This document shows, piece after piece, positions 1 to 6,134 of a stretch of 21,147 bases of DNA. This DNA comes from an uncultured Clostridia bacterium (lineage in GTDB: Bacteria; Bacillota; Clostridia; TANB77; CAG-508). A model generated the notes under the pieces. The model worked only from the letters and a program-made list of their open reading frames with translations, was not told the origin of the DNA and made no database searches. The stretch spans positions 1 to 21,147 of the forward strand of contig CALXAS010000003.1 in NCBI GenBank assembly GCA_944386315.1, written 5' to 3'. Position 1 is the stretch's first letter; the number at the start of each line of letters is the position of its first letter. A program made the position numbers and the translations under genes.

Positions 1-966
1 TAAATATGGGAAAAGAAGATAATAAATTACAAAATGTTGGCTAAATATTAAAAATAGTCATAACGGAATATTAGGACTATTATTGTGCTAATTATTTTAG
101 CTGGAGTATCTATAGCTATGCTAGTAGGAGAGAATGGAATTATTACACAGGCACAAAGAGCAGCACAAGAGACAGAGCAGGCGCAAGTAGAAGAACAAAA
201 GCAATTAGCTATGTTAGATGCTGCTACACATTTGTCGGATTATAAATATACTGATGTGAGTGGCACGGAAGTAAATATACCAGCTAAATTTGCAGTTTCT
301 CAAATAGAAGGGGAAAATACATTAGCAAATGGATTAGTAATTATAGATATTAATGGAAATGAATATGTTTGGATTGAGGTTCCTAAAACAATCACTCAAA
401 ATGCTGAAACTATAGAAGATATATATTTAGCATTAGAAACATATGTGGGAGATTACAACAAAGGAAGTGTAACTCAAACTTATAATACTTGGAACGATGA
501 ATGGTATGATTCCAATAGTTATACCTATAGAGATGGAAAATGGTATACATGTTATGGAATAGAAGATAATGATTATAATGGAAATTTGCAAGATACAGAA
601 GGATGTGGAGTAACATACCAAAAATATAACGAATTAAAAGAAAAAATGTTAATGAGTATAAAAAATAATGGAGGTTTTTGGATAGGAAGATATGAAGCAG
701 GGGTGAGTATCCCAAGAACATCGCATACAGAAATACTGGAAGATACAACTATATTACCTTTATCTAAACGAGATTTATATCCAATCAATTATGTATATTG
801 TAGTGAGGCACAAATATTATCAGAAAAAGTATCTACAAGTTTAGGAGTTACTAATTATACAAGTAGTTTGTTGTTTGGTATTCAATGGGATTTGGTGATG
901 AAATATTTAGAAACAAGAGATAGTAATATTTCATATACAGATTTAGCTGCTGATAGCACACAATTA

Positions 967-970
967 CGGG
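967..970 (+). other. +1 frame junction at in-frame CGG (FGE-like gene, site 1)
   Basis: The 0-frame reads CAA TTA CGG GAA TTA TAA. Skipping the C at 967 gives TTA GGG AAT TAT AAA and continues the conserved sequence (GNYK, NNW...) without a stop for over 300 bases. Removing any single base in 964-967 would also restore the frame. Confidence 0.7.
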
Positions 971-1300
971 AATTATAAAACTAATAATTGGATTTTAACC
1001 GAAAACAAAAATCCTAATGCGAAATATTATACTAGGGAAACTGGATGGGAAACAGGAATATATGAAGAAAAAACAAATAATTCGGTATTATTATCAACAG
1101 GTATAAACGCAACTCCAAAATTTAACTATATGAATATATATGATATAGCAGGGAATGTATGGGAGTGGACAATGGAACATGCTACTAATAGTTCTGGATA
1201 TCCATGTGCTATAAGAGGTGGCAGTTATACTGATGATGGATCTTCATATGTTGCTAGTTATCGACATCCATATACATTAACTAGTTCTGGAGCAGTAACT

Positions 1301-1304
1301 CGGT
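1301..1304 (+). other. +1 frame junction at in-frame CGG (FGE-like gene, site 2)
   Basis: The frame in use reads ACT CGG TTT TCG. Skipping the C at 1301 gives ACT GGT TTT CGA GTT, that is T-G-F-R-V, the standard C-terminal strand of FGE/SUMF domains. A stop follows three residues later, where this family normally ends. Confidence 0.7.
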
Positions 1305-1379
1305 TTTCGAGTTACTATCTATTAAAATATGTACTAAATACTATGTGTCAAGATAAAAAACAACTAACATCTAAAATGC

Positions 1380-1425
1380 AAAATAATAGGATTTAAGATA
1401 ATTTCCCCTAAATCCTATTATTTTT
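1380..1425. terminator. Bidirectional Rho-independent terminator
   Basis: A perfect 16-bp stem (1380-1395 with 1409-1424) encloses a 13-nt loop. A T run follows on the plus strand and a TTATTTT run on the minus strand. It lies between the convergent FGE-like gene and the minus-strand membrane protein gene and can serve both. Confidence 0.85.
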
Positions 1426-1445
1426 ATGATAGGTTTAAATGAATA

Positions 1446-2090
1446 TTAATTATTCACTATCTCACAATCCGATATATCAGGTTTTTGTATATCACTATCT
1501 TCTACTACATCAAACTCATAATAGAAATCAGTGATATCTCCGTTAGTATATTCTCTAACAGTAAGACCAGTTTCTTTATCTATCCATCTTTTCCATCCAA
1601 ATACGGATTCCACTAAATAGCATTCTTTATTATTGATTTTTTCTGTAGTTATTGTAGATAGCATAGTTAATTGGAATTTAGACCAAAATCCTTGCCCATA
1701 GGTAGCATACGCATTTACAGAAATTTTTCCTCCTACAGCAGGACCACCTAATAAAGCAATTTTTTCTTGTTCAGTTTGAATAATACTTATTGTTTCTGCA
1801 CCGTTATCATATACGGTTAATTGATTTTTCTGCCCTGTATTTTTACTGATTGTTTCAAGAACCGTTAAATAAGTATTTTCTTTATTGTAGGACTTTGCAA
1901 TTTGCATACAATTTTCCTGTAGGGAATAGGTTTCTACATAATAGTTATTGCTATTTATCATTGCTTTAGAAATATTTTCTAAATGAGATAAAATTGCAAA
2001 TTTTCTTATGATAGCAATTAATAAAATAATAAAAATAATTCCAATTACAATTAAAATCTTTTTCCATAATTTCATTTTTTTCTTTTCCAT
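1446..2090 (-). CDS. Membrane-anchored extracytoplasmic protein of unknown function
   Basis: The predicted protein has 214 residues. A Lys-rich start (MEKKKMKLWKK) is followed by one transmembrane segment (about residues 12-30), so it is likely an N-terminally anchored protein with the rest outside the membrane. The outer part is beta-rich; YLVES...WIDKETGLTVREY recalls LolA/RseB-like or MucB-type lipoprotein-carrier folds, but I cannot assign a family. The start at 2090 is chosen because GGGGGAG lies just upstream and a good sigma-A promoter (2139-2167) starts transcription at about 2132. A longer reading from 2192 would begin upstream of that promoter. The gene is monocistronic and convergent with the FGE-like gene. 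Confidence 0.75.
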   Translation of the reverse strand: MEKKKMKLWKKILIVIGIIFIILLIAIIRKFAILSHLENISKAMINSNNYYVETYSLQENCMQIAKSYNKENTYLTVLETISKNTGQKNQLTVYDNGAETISIIQTEQEKIALLGGPAVGGKISVNAYATYGQGFWSKFQLTMLSTITTEKINNKECYLVESVFGWKRWIDKETGLTVREYTNGDITDFYYEFDVVEDSDIQKPDISDCEIVNN

Positions 2091-2138
2091 ATAAACTCCC
2101 CCTTTTTCGCTTTTGTTTTTCCGTATAAAGATACCTTT

Positions 2139-2167
2139 ATTATACCACATTTCTCCATAATTAGCAA
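2139..2167 (-). promoter_or_regulatory. Sigma-A promoter for the membrane-anchored protein
   Basis: On the minus strand TTGCTA, a 17-nt spacer and TATAAT stand about 40 bases upstream of the chosen start codon. Confidence 0.75.
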
Positions 2168-2215
2168 TTTTATGACAACTGTAAAAATCCAAGAATTTTT
2201 ACAGTGGGGAAAGGA

Positions 2216-2244
2216 TTGAAATAAAAAGAAAGAGATAGTATAAT
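2216..2244 (+). promoter_or_regulatory. Sigma-A promoter for the radical SAM gene
   Basis: TTGAAA (2216-2221), a 17-nt spacer and TATAAT (2239-2244), about 37 bases upstream of the ATG, with an AAGGAAAG ribosome binding site between. Confidence 0.8.
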
Positions 2245-2281
2245 AGGTTTATTATTTAAAGTAAGCAAAGGAAAGAAAAAA

Positions 2282-3169
2282 ATGAAAATAAAACAATTAG
2301 ATAATTGCAAAATTTGCCCTCATGAATGTATGGCAAAAAGAAATGAAGGGCAAATAGGAAAATGTGGTTGTAATGATAAAATAAAGGTGGCGTTAGTTTC
2401 ACTTCACTATTATGAGGAACCTTGTATTAGTGGAAAAGAAGGCTCCGGCACTATATTTTTCTCTAACTGTAATATGCACTGCCTATTTTGTCAAAATTAT
2501 GAAATTAGCCAGCTAGGTAAGGGAAAAGAGATGACAATACAAAGCTTAGCAGAGGCAATGCTAGAGCAACAAAGAAAGGGTGCAAACAACATTAATTTAG
2601 TAACACCTACTACCTATGCCTATTCTATTAAAGAAGCCATTATCCTAGCAAAAAGAAAAGGACTTACCCTTCCTATTATTTATAATTCTAATGGATATGA
2701 AAAAGTAGAAACATTAAAAGATTTGGAAGGGTATATTGATGTATATCTGCCAGATTTAAAATACTATACAGAGGAACTTGCTAAAAAATATTCCGGTATT
2801 ACAAACTATTTTTCTACTGCTACAAAAGCCATACAAGAAATGTATAGACAAGTAGGAACGGCTAAGTTTGATGAGAGAGGCATTATTCAAAAAGGAATAA
2901 TAGTGCGACATCTTGTATTACCTAATCATTTGCAAAATAGTAAACACATTTTGAAATGGATAAAAGAGAATATGCCGGAGGATATTTATGTAAGTGTTAT
3001 GGCACAATATTTTCCTACCTATAAGGCAAAGGAAGATGCTTTATTGAATAGAAAATTAACAAAAAAAGAATATAAGCAGATAGAAGAATATTTTTATTTG
3101 CTAGATATACCTAATGGTTATATACAGGAATTAGGAGAGCATGAAGAAGAATATGTGCCAGATTTTTAG
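2282..3169 (+). CDS. Radical SAM protein, PflX / pyruvate formate-lyase-activating-enzyme-like
   Basis: The 295-residue protein carries the radical SAM cluster motif CX3CX2C as CNMHCLFC (Cys63, Cys67, Cys70), which holds the 4Fe-4S cluster that cleaves S-adenosylmethionine. A second cysteine group at the N-terminus (C9, C12, C16, C28, C30) is typical of the PflX-type subgroup annotated as putative pyruvate formate-lyase activating enzymes. NLVTPTTYAY and YLPDLKYY fit the conserved barrel strands. No glycyl-radical enzyme gene lies nearby, so the substrate is unknown; the pyruvate formate-lyase label comes only from family annotation. It has its own promoter and no clear operon partner. Family assignment is firm, function is not. 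Confidence 0.85.
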   Translation: MKIKQLDNCKICPHECMAKRNEGQIGKCGCNDKIKVALVSLHYYEEPCISGKEGSGTIFFSNCNMHCLFCQNYEISQLGKGKEMTIQSLAEAMLEQQRKGANNINLVTPTTYAYSIKEAIILAKRKGLTLPIIYNSNGYEKVETLKDLEGYIDVYLPDLKYYTEELAKKYSGITNYFSTATKAIQEMYRQVGTAKFDERGIIQKGIIVRHLVLPNHLQNSKHILKWIKENMPEDIYVSVMAQYFPTYKAKEDALLNRKLTKKEYKQIEEYFYLLDIPNGYIQELGEHEEEYVPDF

Positions 3170-3200
3170 AAAATACTAGTAATATTTTAAAGTAATGTGA

Positions 3201-3206
3201 TATAAT
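3201..3206 (+). promoter_or_regulatory. Probable -10 box of the toxin-antitoxin operon
   Basis: A perfect TATAAT stands 24 bases before the antitoxin ATG. The -35 (TAGTAA at 18 nt) is poor, which would fit an operon controlled by its own antitoxin, but no clear operator palindrome is visible. Confidence 0.5.
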
Positions 3207-3230
3207 AAATTACAGAAAGGTTGTGATGAT

Positions 3231-3482
3231 ATGCAAAGAGAAATTACAATAAATGAATTTGAAAATACAATAAATGCAGTAGACAAAATTGACGAGCCAA
3301 TTGTTATCAAAAGAAATAATAAGGAAGATTTAGTAGTAATTAGTTTAGAACAATATAAAAAAAATTTATTTTTTACAGAAATCAATAGTAAGATAGAAAA
3401 AGGTGAAGAAGATTTGAAAAATGGAAGAGTACACAGTGCTAAAAGTGTATTTAAGGAGTTACGTAAAAAATATGGATACTAG
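3231..3482 (+). CDS. Phd/YefM-family antitoxin
   Basis: The 83-residue protein has the Phd/YefM pattern: an N-terminal part that binds DNA and dimerises (ITINEFENTINAVDKIDEPIVIKRNNKEDLVVISLEQYKK, split here as two conserved strands plus the 'VVIS..QY' signature), then a charged tail (about residues 48-83) that would wrap the toxin. Its 3' end overlaps the toxin gene by 11 bases, the usual coupled arrangement. Family members neutralise the partner toxin and repress their own operon. Recognition is from the motif and the neighbour together. Confidence 0.8.
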   Translation: MQREITINEFENTINAVDKIDEPIVIKRNNKEDLVVISLEQYKKNLFFTEINSKIEKGEEDLKNGRVHSAKSVFKELRKKYGY

Positions 3483-3786
3483 TAATTATGAAGTTATCCT
3501 TACGGATAATGCAAAAGAAGAACTACAAAAAATTTATGATTATATTGCCAATCATATGAAAAATATATCTTCTGTATATGAGATGATGGAACAACTTGAA
3601 CAAAAAATTTTAAGGCTAGAACAATTTCCATATTCTTGTCCAGAGGTAAAGATTAAACCTAAAAATTTAGTTTATAGAAAATTGTTAGTGAATGGCAAAT
3701 ACGTAGCATTATATAAAATTGACGAACAATATAAAAGAGTAAATATTATTCACATTTATTATACAAAACAAGATTATTTAGCGTAG
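3472..3786 (+). CDS. RelE/ParE-superfamily toxin
   Basis: The 104-residue protein begins VILTDNAKEELQKIYDYIANH, typical of the ParE/RelE fold (strand, two helices, then a sheet), and ends with VALYKIDEQYKRVNIIHIYYTKQDY, the usual last strands. The start at 3472 is preferred over an in-frame ATG at 3421 because it gives the family N-terminus, overlaps the antitoxin stop in the coupled manner and has AAGGAG at 3453-3458. ParE types poison gyrase and RelE types cut mRNA on the ribosome; the sequence does not decide between them. A bidirectional terminator follows at once. Confidence 0.82.
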   Translation: MDTSNYEVILTDNAKEELQKIYDYIANHMKNISSVYEMMEQLEQKILRLEQFPYSCPEVKIKPKNLVYRKLLVNGKYVALYKIDEQYKRVNIIHIYYTKQDYLA

Positions 3787-3792
3787 AGTCAA

Positions 3793-3837
3793 AAAGAGAA
3801 ACCCTAGGCAATTTCAAATTACCTAGGGTTTCTCTTT
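3793..3837. terminator. Bidirectional Rho-independent terminator
   Basis: A perfect 16-bp stem (3793-3808 with 3822-3837) with a short AT-rich loop lies between the convergent toxin gene and thyA. The minus strand has a TTTTT run after the stem; the plus strand has a TTTCT-type run. Confidence 0.88.
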
Positions 3838-3849
3838 CTACTATGTCTA

Positions 3850-4710
3850 TTATGCAATTACGTCAAACTTAATTCTGTCAAGATGCTGGTAATCTATAAG
3901 CTTGATGTCCTTTAATTCTCTGGAATTATCAAACTCATAGAAATCCTTTATGTCGGGATTTAACCAAAGCTTAGGTGCAGGTAGGGCGTCGTTTCTACGA
4001 GATAGCTGTTCTTTAATGCCGTCTATGTGCTTTTCATAGATATGCACATCTACCATTTCATAGTGCATAACACCGGGCTTTAAACCTGTAACATGGGCAA
4101 GCATACAAGTAAGAGCAGCATACTGAACAATGTTAAAAGGAACACCTACAGCAGTATCGCAAGAACGTTGCTCTACGAAAGAGTAAAGTTTCCCATCCAG
4201 TACCATCCATGTAGAATTCCATACACAAGAAGGTAAAACGGCGGTTGGTATTTCGCAATCTTGCCATAGAGAAATGATGTTACGCCTGTTTTCCGGTTCT
4301 TCTTTTATTTTTCGGATGCATTCATTCATAAGGTTGTATTTTTTTACAATATAACCATAAGCAGAACCAATGGTACCAGCCCATTCTTTTCCAAAAAATT
4401 TTTCTGAACCAGTATCTGGATTACGATAGATGCCATCTTCACTTACTTCCCACTTGTCCCAAATATGAACACCTCTGTCGCGAAGCCATTGCACGCGATT
4501 GCTTTGTGCCTGATAGAACCATAAAATTTCTAAAATAGCACTTTTAAAAGCAACAGATTTCGTGGTAAGAATAGGAAACTCTTTGGATAAGTCAAAATCC
4601 CAAACGTTTCCTGGTATTCTATAAGTAATACCATTTCTTGCTTGTGTCTTAACCCCTTGTGATAAGATTCTATCACATAGGTCTAGATACATGTTATCGA
4701 ATTGAGACAT
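3850..4710 (-). CDS. thyA: Thymidylate synthase (ThyA), divergent catalytic loop
   Basis: ThyA methylates dUMP to dTMP with methylene-tetrahydrofolate and releases dihydrofolate. Visible in the 286 residues: RRNII (142-146), the nucleophile Cys162 in LPSCVWN, the phosphate-binding QRSCD (181-185), GVPFN with the dUMP-binding Asn193, and VHIYEKH (222-228), matching the His/Tyr pair that contacts deoxyribose. Length is normal. The loop is unusual: most ThyA proteins have LPPCH at the nucleophile and GGDxHxY later, whereas this one has LPSCV and MVDVHIY. It is divergent from dfrA, whose product recycles the dihydrofolate. AAGGAG precedes the ATG and a sigma-A promoter lies at 4761-4789. Confidence 0.93.
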   Translation of the reverse strand: MSQFDNMYLDLCDRILSQGVKTQARNGITYRIPGNVWDFDLSKEFPILTTKSVAFKSAILEILWFYQAQSNRVQWLRDRGVHIWDKWEVSEDGIYRNPDTGSEKFFGKEWAGTIGSAYGYIVKKYNLMNECIRKIKEEPENRRNIISLWQDCEIPTAVLPSCVWNSTWMVLDGKLYSFVEQRSCDTAVGVPFNIVQYAALTCMLAHVTGLKPGVMHYEMVDVHIYEKHIDGIKEQLSRRNDALPAPKLWLNPDIKDFYEFDNSRELKDIKLIDYQHLDRIKFDVIA

Positions 4711-4760
4711 AGAAAAACTCCTTTCTGTTGATTAACAACAAATAAATACATGATAAACAA

Positions 4761-4789
4761 AATATAACATAGCAAGTTACGTAAGTCAA
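4761..4789 (-). promoter_or_regulatory. Sigma-A promoter for thyA
   Basis: On the minus strand TTGACT, a 17-nt spacer and TATATT, about 50 bases upstream of the thyA ATG. Confidence 0.75.
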
Positions 4790-4834
4790 CAAAACCTTTC
4801 AGGCTATGCTGTCAAAATTACAAAGAAAATATCC

Positions 4835-4863
4835 TTTACAAAGGAAAAAAGCTATGCTATTAT
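4835..4863 (+). promoter_or_regulatory. Sigma-A promoter for dfrA
   Basis: TTTACA (4835-4840), a 17-nt spacer and TATTAT (4858-4863), 30 bases before the ATG. It is back to back with the thyA promoter. Confidence 0.8.
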
Positions 4864-4892
4864 GAAAAAAACAATAAAAGGAGAGAAAAGCT

Positions 4893-5384
4893 ATGCTTAG
4901 TATTATTGTTGCGGTAGCAAATCAGAATGTAATTGGAAAAGATAATCAGTTAATTTGGCATTTGCCAGAAGACTTAAAAAGATTTAAAAAATTAACAACA
5001 GGGCATACAATTATTATGGGGAGAAAAACATTTGAATCTTTAGGAAGAGTACTTCCTAATCGTAAACATGTTATTTTATGCAATGATGCAGAATTACACA
5101 TAGAAGATGAAAATGTAGAAGTACTAGAGGATATCTCCTTATTAAAGCCATATATAGAATCAGAAGAAGAAAATTTTGTAATAGGGGGAGCAACTATTTA
5201 TTCTTTATTAATGCCATATACAGAAAAAATGTATATTACGCATATTGCACAAGATTTTGAAGGAGATGTATTTTTCCCTGAAATTAATCCAGAAGAGTGG
5301 CAAGTCATAGAAAGACAAAAGGGATTAAAAGATGAAAAAAATCCATATGATTATGAATATGTTACTTATGTAAGAAAAGGTTAA
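4893..5384 (+). CDS. dfrA: Dihydrofolate reductase
   Basis: The enzyme reduces dihydrofolate to tetrahydrofolate with NADPH. The 163-residue length is standard. Visible features: the N-terminal strand IIVAVANQNVIGKDNQLIW with Trp22, the catalytic acid Asp27 in HLPEDLKRFK, the NADPH-binding MGRKTFESLGR, FVIGGATIY (the Gly-Gly cofactor turn), and the C-terminal YEYVTYVRK strand. It is transcribed away from thyA and restores the folate that ThyA oxidises. AGGAGAG lies 8-14 bases before the ATG. I see no clear plus-strand terminator after it; the hairpin at 5462-5483 points the other way. Confidence 0.95.
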   Translation: MLSIIVAVANQNVIGKDNQLIWHLPEDLKRFKKLTTGHTIIMGRKTFESLGRVLPNRKHVILCNDAELHIEDENVEVLEDISLLKPYIESEEENFVIGGATIYSLLMPYTEKMYITHIAQDFEGDVFFPEINPEEWQVIERQKGLKDEKNPYDYEYVTYVRKG

Positions 5385-5452
5385 ACATTTTATAGCAACT
5401 GTTGTAGTATTTTATCAATATTGGGAAATATAAGTTTTTTCAATTCTAGCTT

Positions 5453-5483
5453 AAAAAATAAGGCTTACCAAAAAAAGTAAGCC
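5453..5483 (-). terminator. Rho-independent terminator of the small RNA
   Basis: A 7-bp stem (GGCTTAC at 5462-5468 with GTAAGCC at 5477-5483) with an 8-nt loop. On the minus strand it is followed by TTATTTTTT; there is no T run on the plus strand, so it acts on minus-strand transcripts. Confidence 0.75.
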
Positions 5484-5493
5484 CCAAAATAAA

Positions 5494-5593
5494 ATTTATT
5501 CACTCTATCATTTATAACTCGCCAAAGAGGCGGCGACAAACACATTTATTCACTCTATCATTTATAACTCGCCAAAGAGACGGCGACAAACAC
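5494..5593 (-). repeat. Two tandem 50-bp direct repeats
   Basis: Units at 5494-5543 and 5544-5593 are identical except for G5530/A5580. The first 6 bases of a third unit (ATTTAT) follow at 5594-5599. There are no spacers, so it is not a CRISPR array. Confidence 0.95.
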
Positions 5594-5630
5594 ATTTATC
5601 AAAATAATGGTGTTCTTTAATAGTATATAC

Positions 5631-5660
5631 ATAATATCATAGAATATGTTTCATTGTCAA
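5631..5660 (-). promoter_or_regulatory. Strong sigma-A promoter for the small RNA
   Basis: On the minus strand a consensus TTGACA (5660-5655), an 18-nt spacer and TATTAT (5636-5631). It points into the repeat region, away from ylxM. Confidence 0.75.
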
Positions 5661-5700
5661 GAAATTTTCTTACGAATTCCACTTTTTTTAAGCAAACTAC

Positions 5701-5729
5701 TTGACAAAATAAAAAAAATAGTGTAAAGT
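5701..5729 (+). promoter_or_regulatory. Probable promoter of the ylxM-ffh operon
   Basis: Consensus TTGACA (5701-5706), a 17-nt spacer and TAAAGT (5724-5729), 30 bases upstream of ylxM. The -35 is perfect and the -10 weak. Confidence 0.6.
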
Positions 5730-5758
5730 ATATTAGCATTACAAAAGAGGTGGTAATT

Positions 5759-6106
5759 ATGGAAAAAAATGTGAAGGTTAGCATTCTGTGTGAAATATAC
5801 GGAAAGCTTTTAACAGAGAAACAGTTAGAAGTCTTAAATGACTACTATAATAATGACCTATCTCTTTCGGAAATTGCAGAAAATAATCATATCACAAGAC
5901 AAGCTGTGAGAGACATTATCAAGAAGGGAGAGAATAAACTTTTCGAACTAGAAGAAAAGCTTTTGTTTATGGAAAAGAAAATGGAACAAGAAAAATTATT
6001 ACAAGATGTTTTAAATGAACTAAGCAAATTACAAGATACTTCTTCTGATAAAAAAGTAGAAAAAATCTTGGATCATGTTAGAAAAGAATTAAGTTGTTTA
6101 GTGTAA
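5759..6106 (+). CDS. ylxM: YlxM/p13-like DNA-binding protein (UPF0122), SRP-associated
   Basis: The 115-residue protein is mostly a helix-turn-helix of the sigma-70 region 4 type: LTEKQLEVLNDYYNNDLSLS, then EIAENNHITRQAVRDIIKKG, then a Glu/Lys-rich coiled-coil tail (about residues 60-115). YlxM family members are encoded directly before ffh in most Firmicutes and have been linked to signal recognition particle function. The ATG at 5759 is chosen because AAAGAGGTGG precedes it; a GTG nine bases earlier lies inside that ribosome binding site. ffh starts 28 bases downstream, in the same operon. Confidence 0.9.
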   Translation: MEKNVKVSILCEIYGKLLTEKQLEVLNDYYNNDLSLSEIAENNHITRQAVRDIIKKGENKLFELEEKLLFMEKKMEQEKLLQDVLNELSKLQDTSSDKKVEKILDHVRKELSCLV

Positions 6107-6134
6107 GAACAAAGGAATAGGAGGAACGGAAAAT

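Larger units (their letters stand above)
85..1325 (+). pseudogene. Prepilin-like N-terminus fused to FGE/SUMF-fold domain, two +1 frame breaks and damaged 5' end
   Basis: The first residues (VLIILAGVSIAMLVGENGI, then an Ala/Gln/Glu-rich helix) match the hydrophobic N-terminus of type IV prepilin-like surface proteins. The C-terminal part is a formylglycine-generating-enzyme/sulfatase-modifying-factor fold: WIGRYEAG, then YDIAGNVWEWT, AIRGGSY and a final GFRVTIY before a stop at 1323-1325. The reading frame changes by +1 near 964-967 (DSTQ to GNYKTNNW) and again at 1301 (GAVT to GFRV). Both changes sit at a 0-frame CGG codon. Without the second shift, translation runs on out of frame to 1396. 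The 5' end is abnormal: there is an in-frame stop at 61, only a GTG start at 85, and the usual Gly plus long hydrophobic run before TIIVL is missing, as if about 20-30 bases were deleted. I read it as a recently damaged gene, or a recoded one with an unusual start. A catalytic FGE function is doubtful; many such domains only bind. Confidence 0.75.
5453..5624 (-). ncRNA. Probable small RNA of about 170 nt with two 50-nt tandem repeats
   Basis: The stretch between dfrA and ylxM holds no convincing protein gene but shows a complete minus-strand transcription unit: a strong sigma-A promoter (5631-5660), two tandem 50-nt units (5544-5593, 5494-5543) and an intrinsic terminator (5483-5453). Each unit can form the same 5-bp hairpin, TCGCC with GGCGA around an 8-nt loop; the only difference between the units (5530 versus 5580) falls in the loop. 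The loop CUCU could pair with AGAG about 15 nt downstream, giving a pseudoknot. Tandem repeats followed by a terminator recall RNA antitoxins of type III toxin-antitoxin systems (ToxI, CptI), but no ToxN-like gene follows. I do not recognise it as a known RNA family. Confidence 0.6.

Noticed and set aside
410..748. Minus-strand reading frames opposite the FGE-like gene
   Set aside because: They lack ribosome binding sites and family likeness and are shadows of the plus-strand gene.
1130..1396. Separate 88-residue protein
   Set aside because: It is the out-of-frame continuation of the FGE-like gene; its family sequence starts before 1130 and leaves this frame at 1301.
4803..4822. Resemblance of GCTATGCTGTCAAAA to the start of type II CRISPR repeats
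   Set aside because: Only a short partial likeness, with no spaced repeats, anti-repeat or cas gene in the window.
5494..5599. CRISPR array
   Set aside because: The two 50-bp units are directly adjacent with no spacers and lie inside a transcription unit with its own promoter and terminator.
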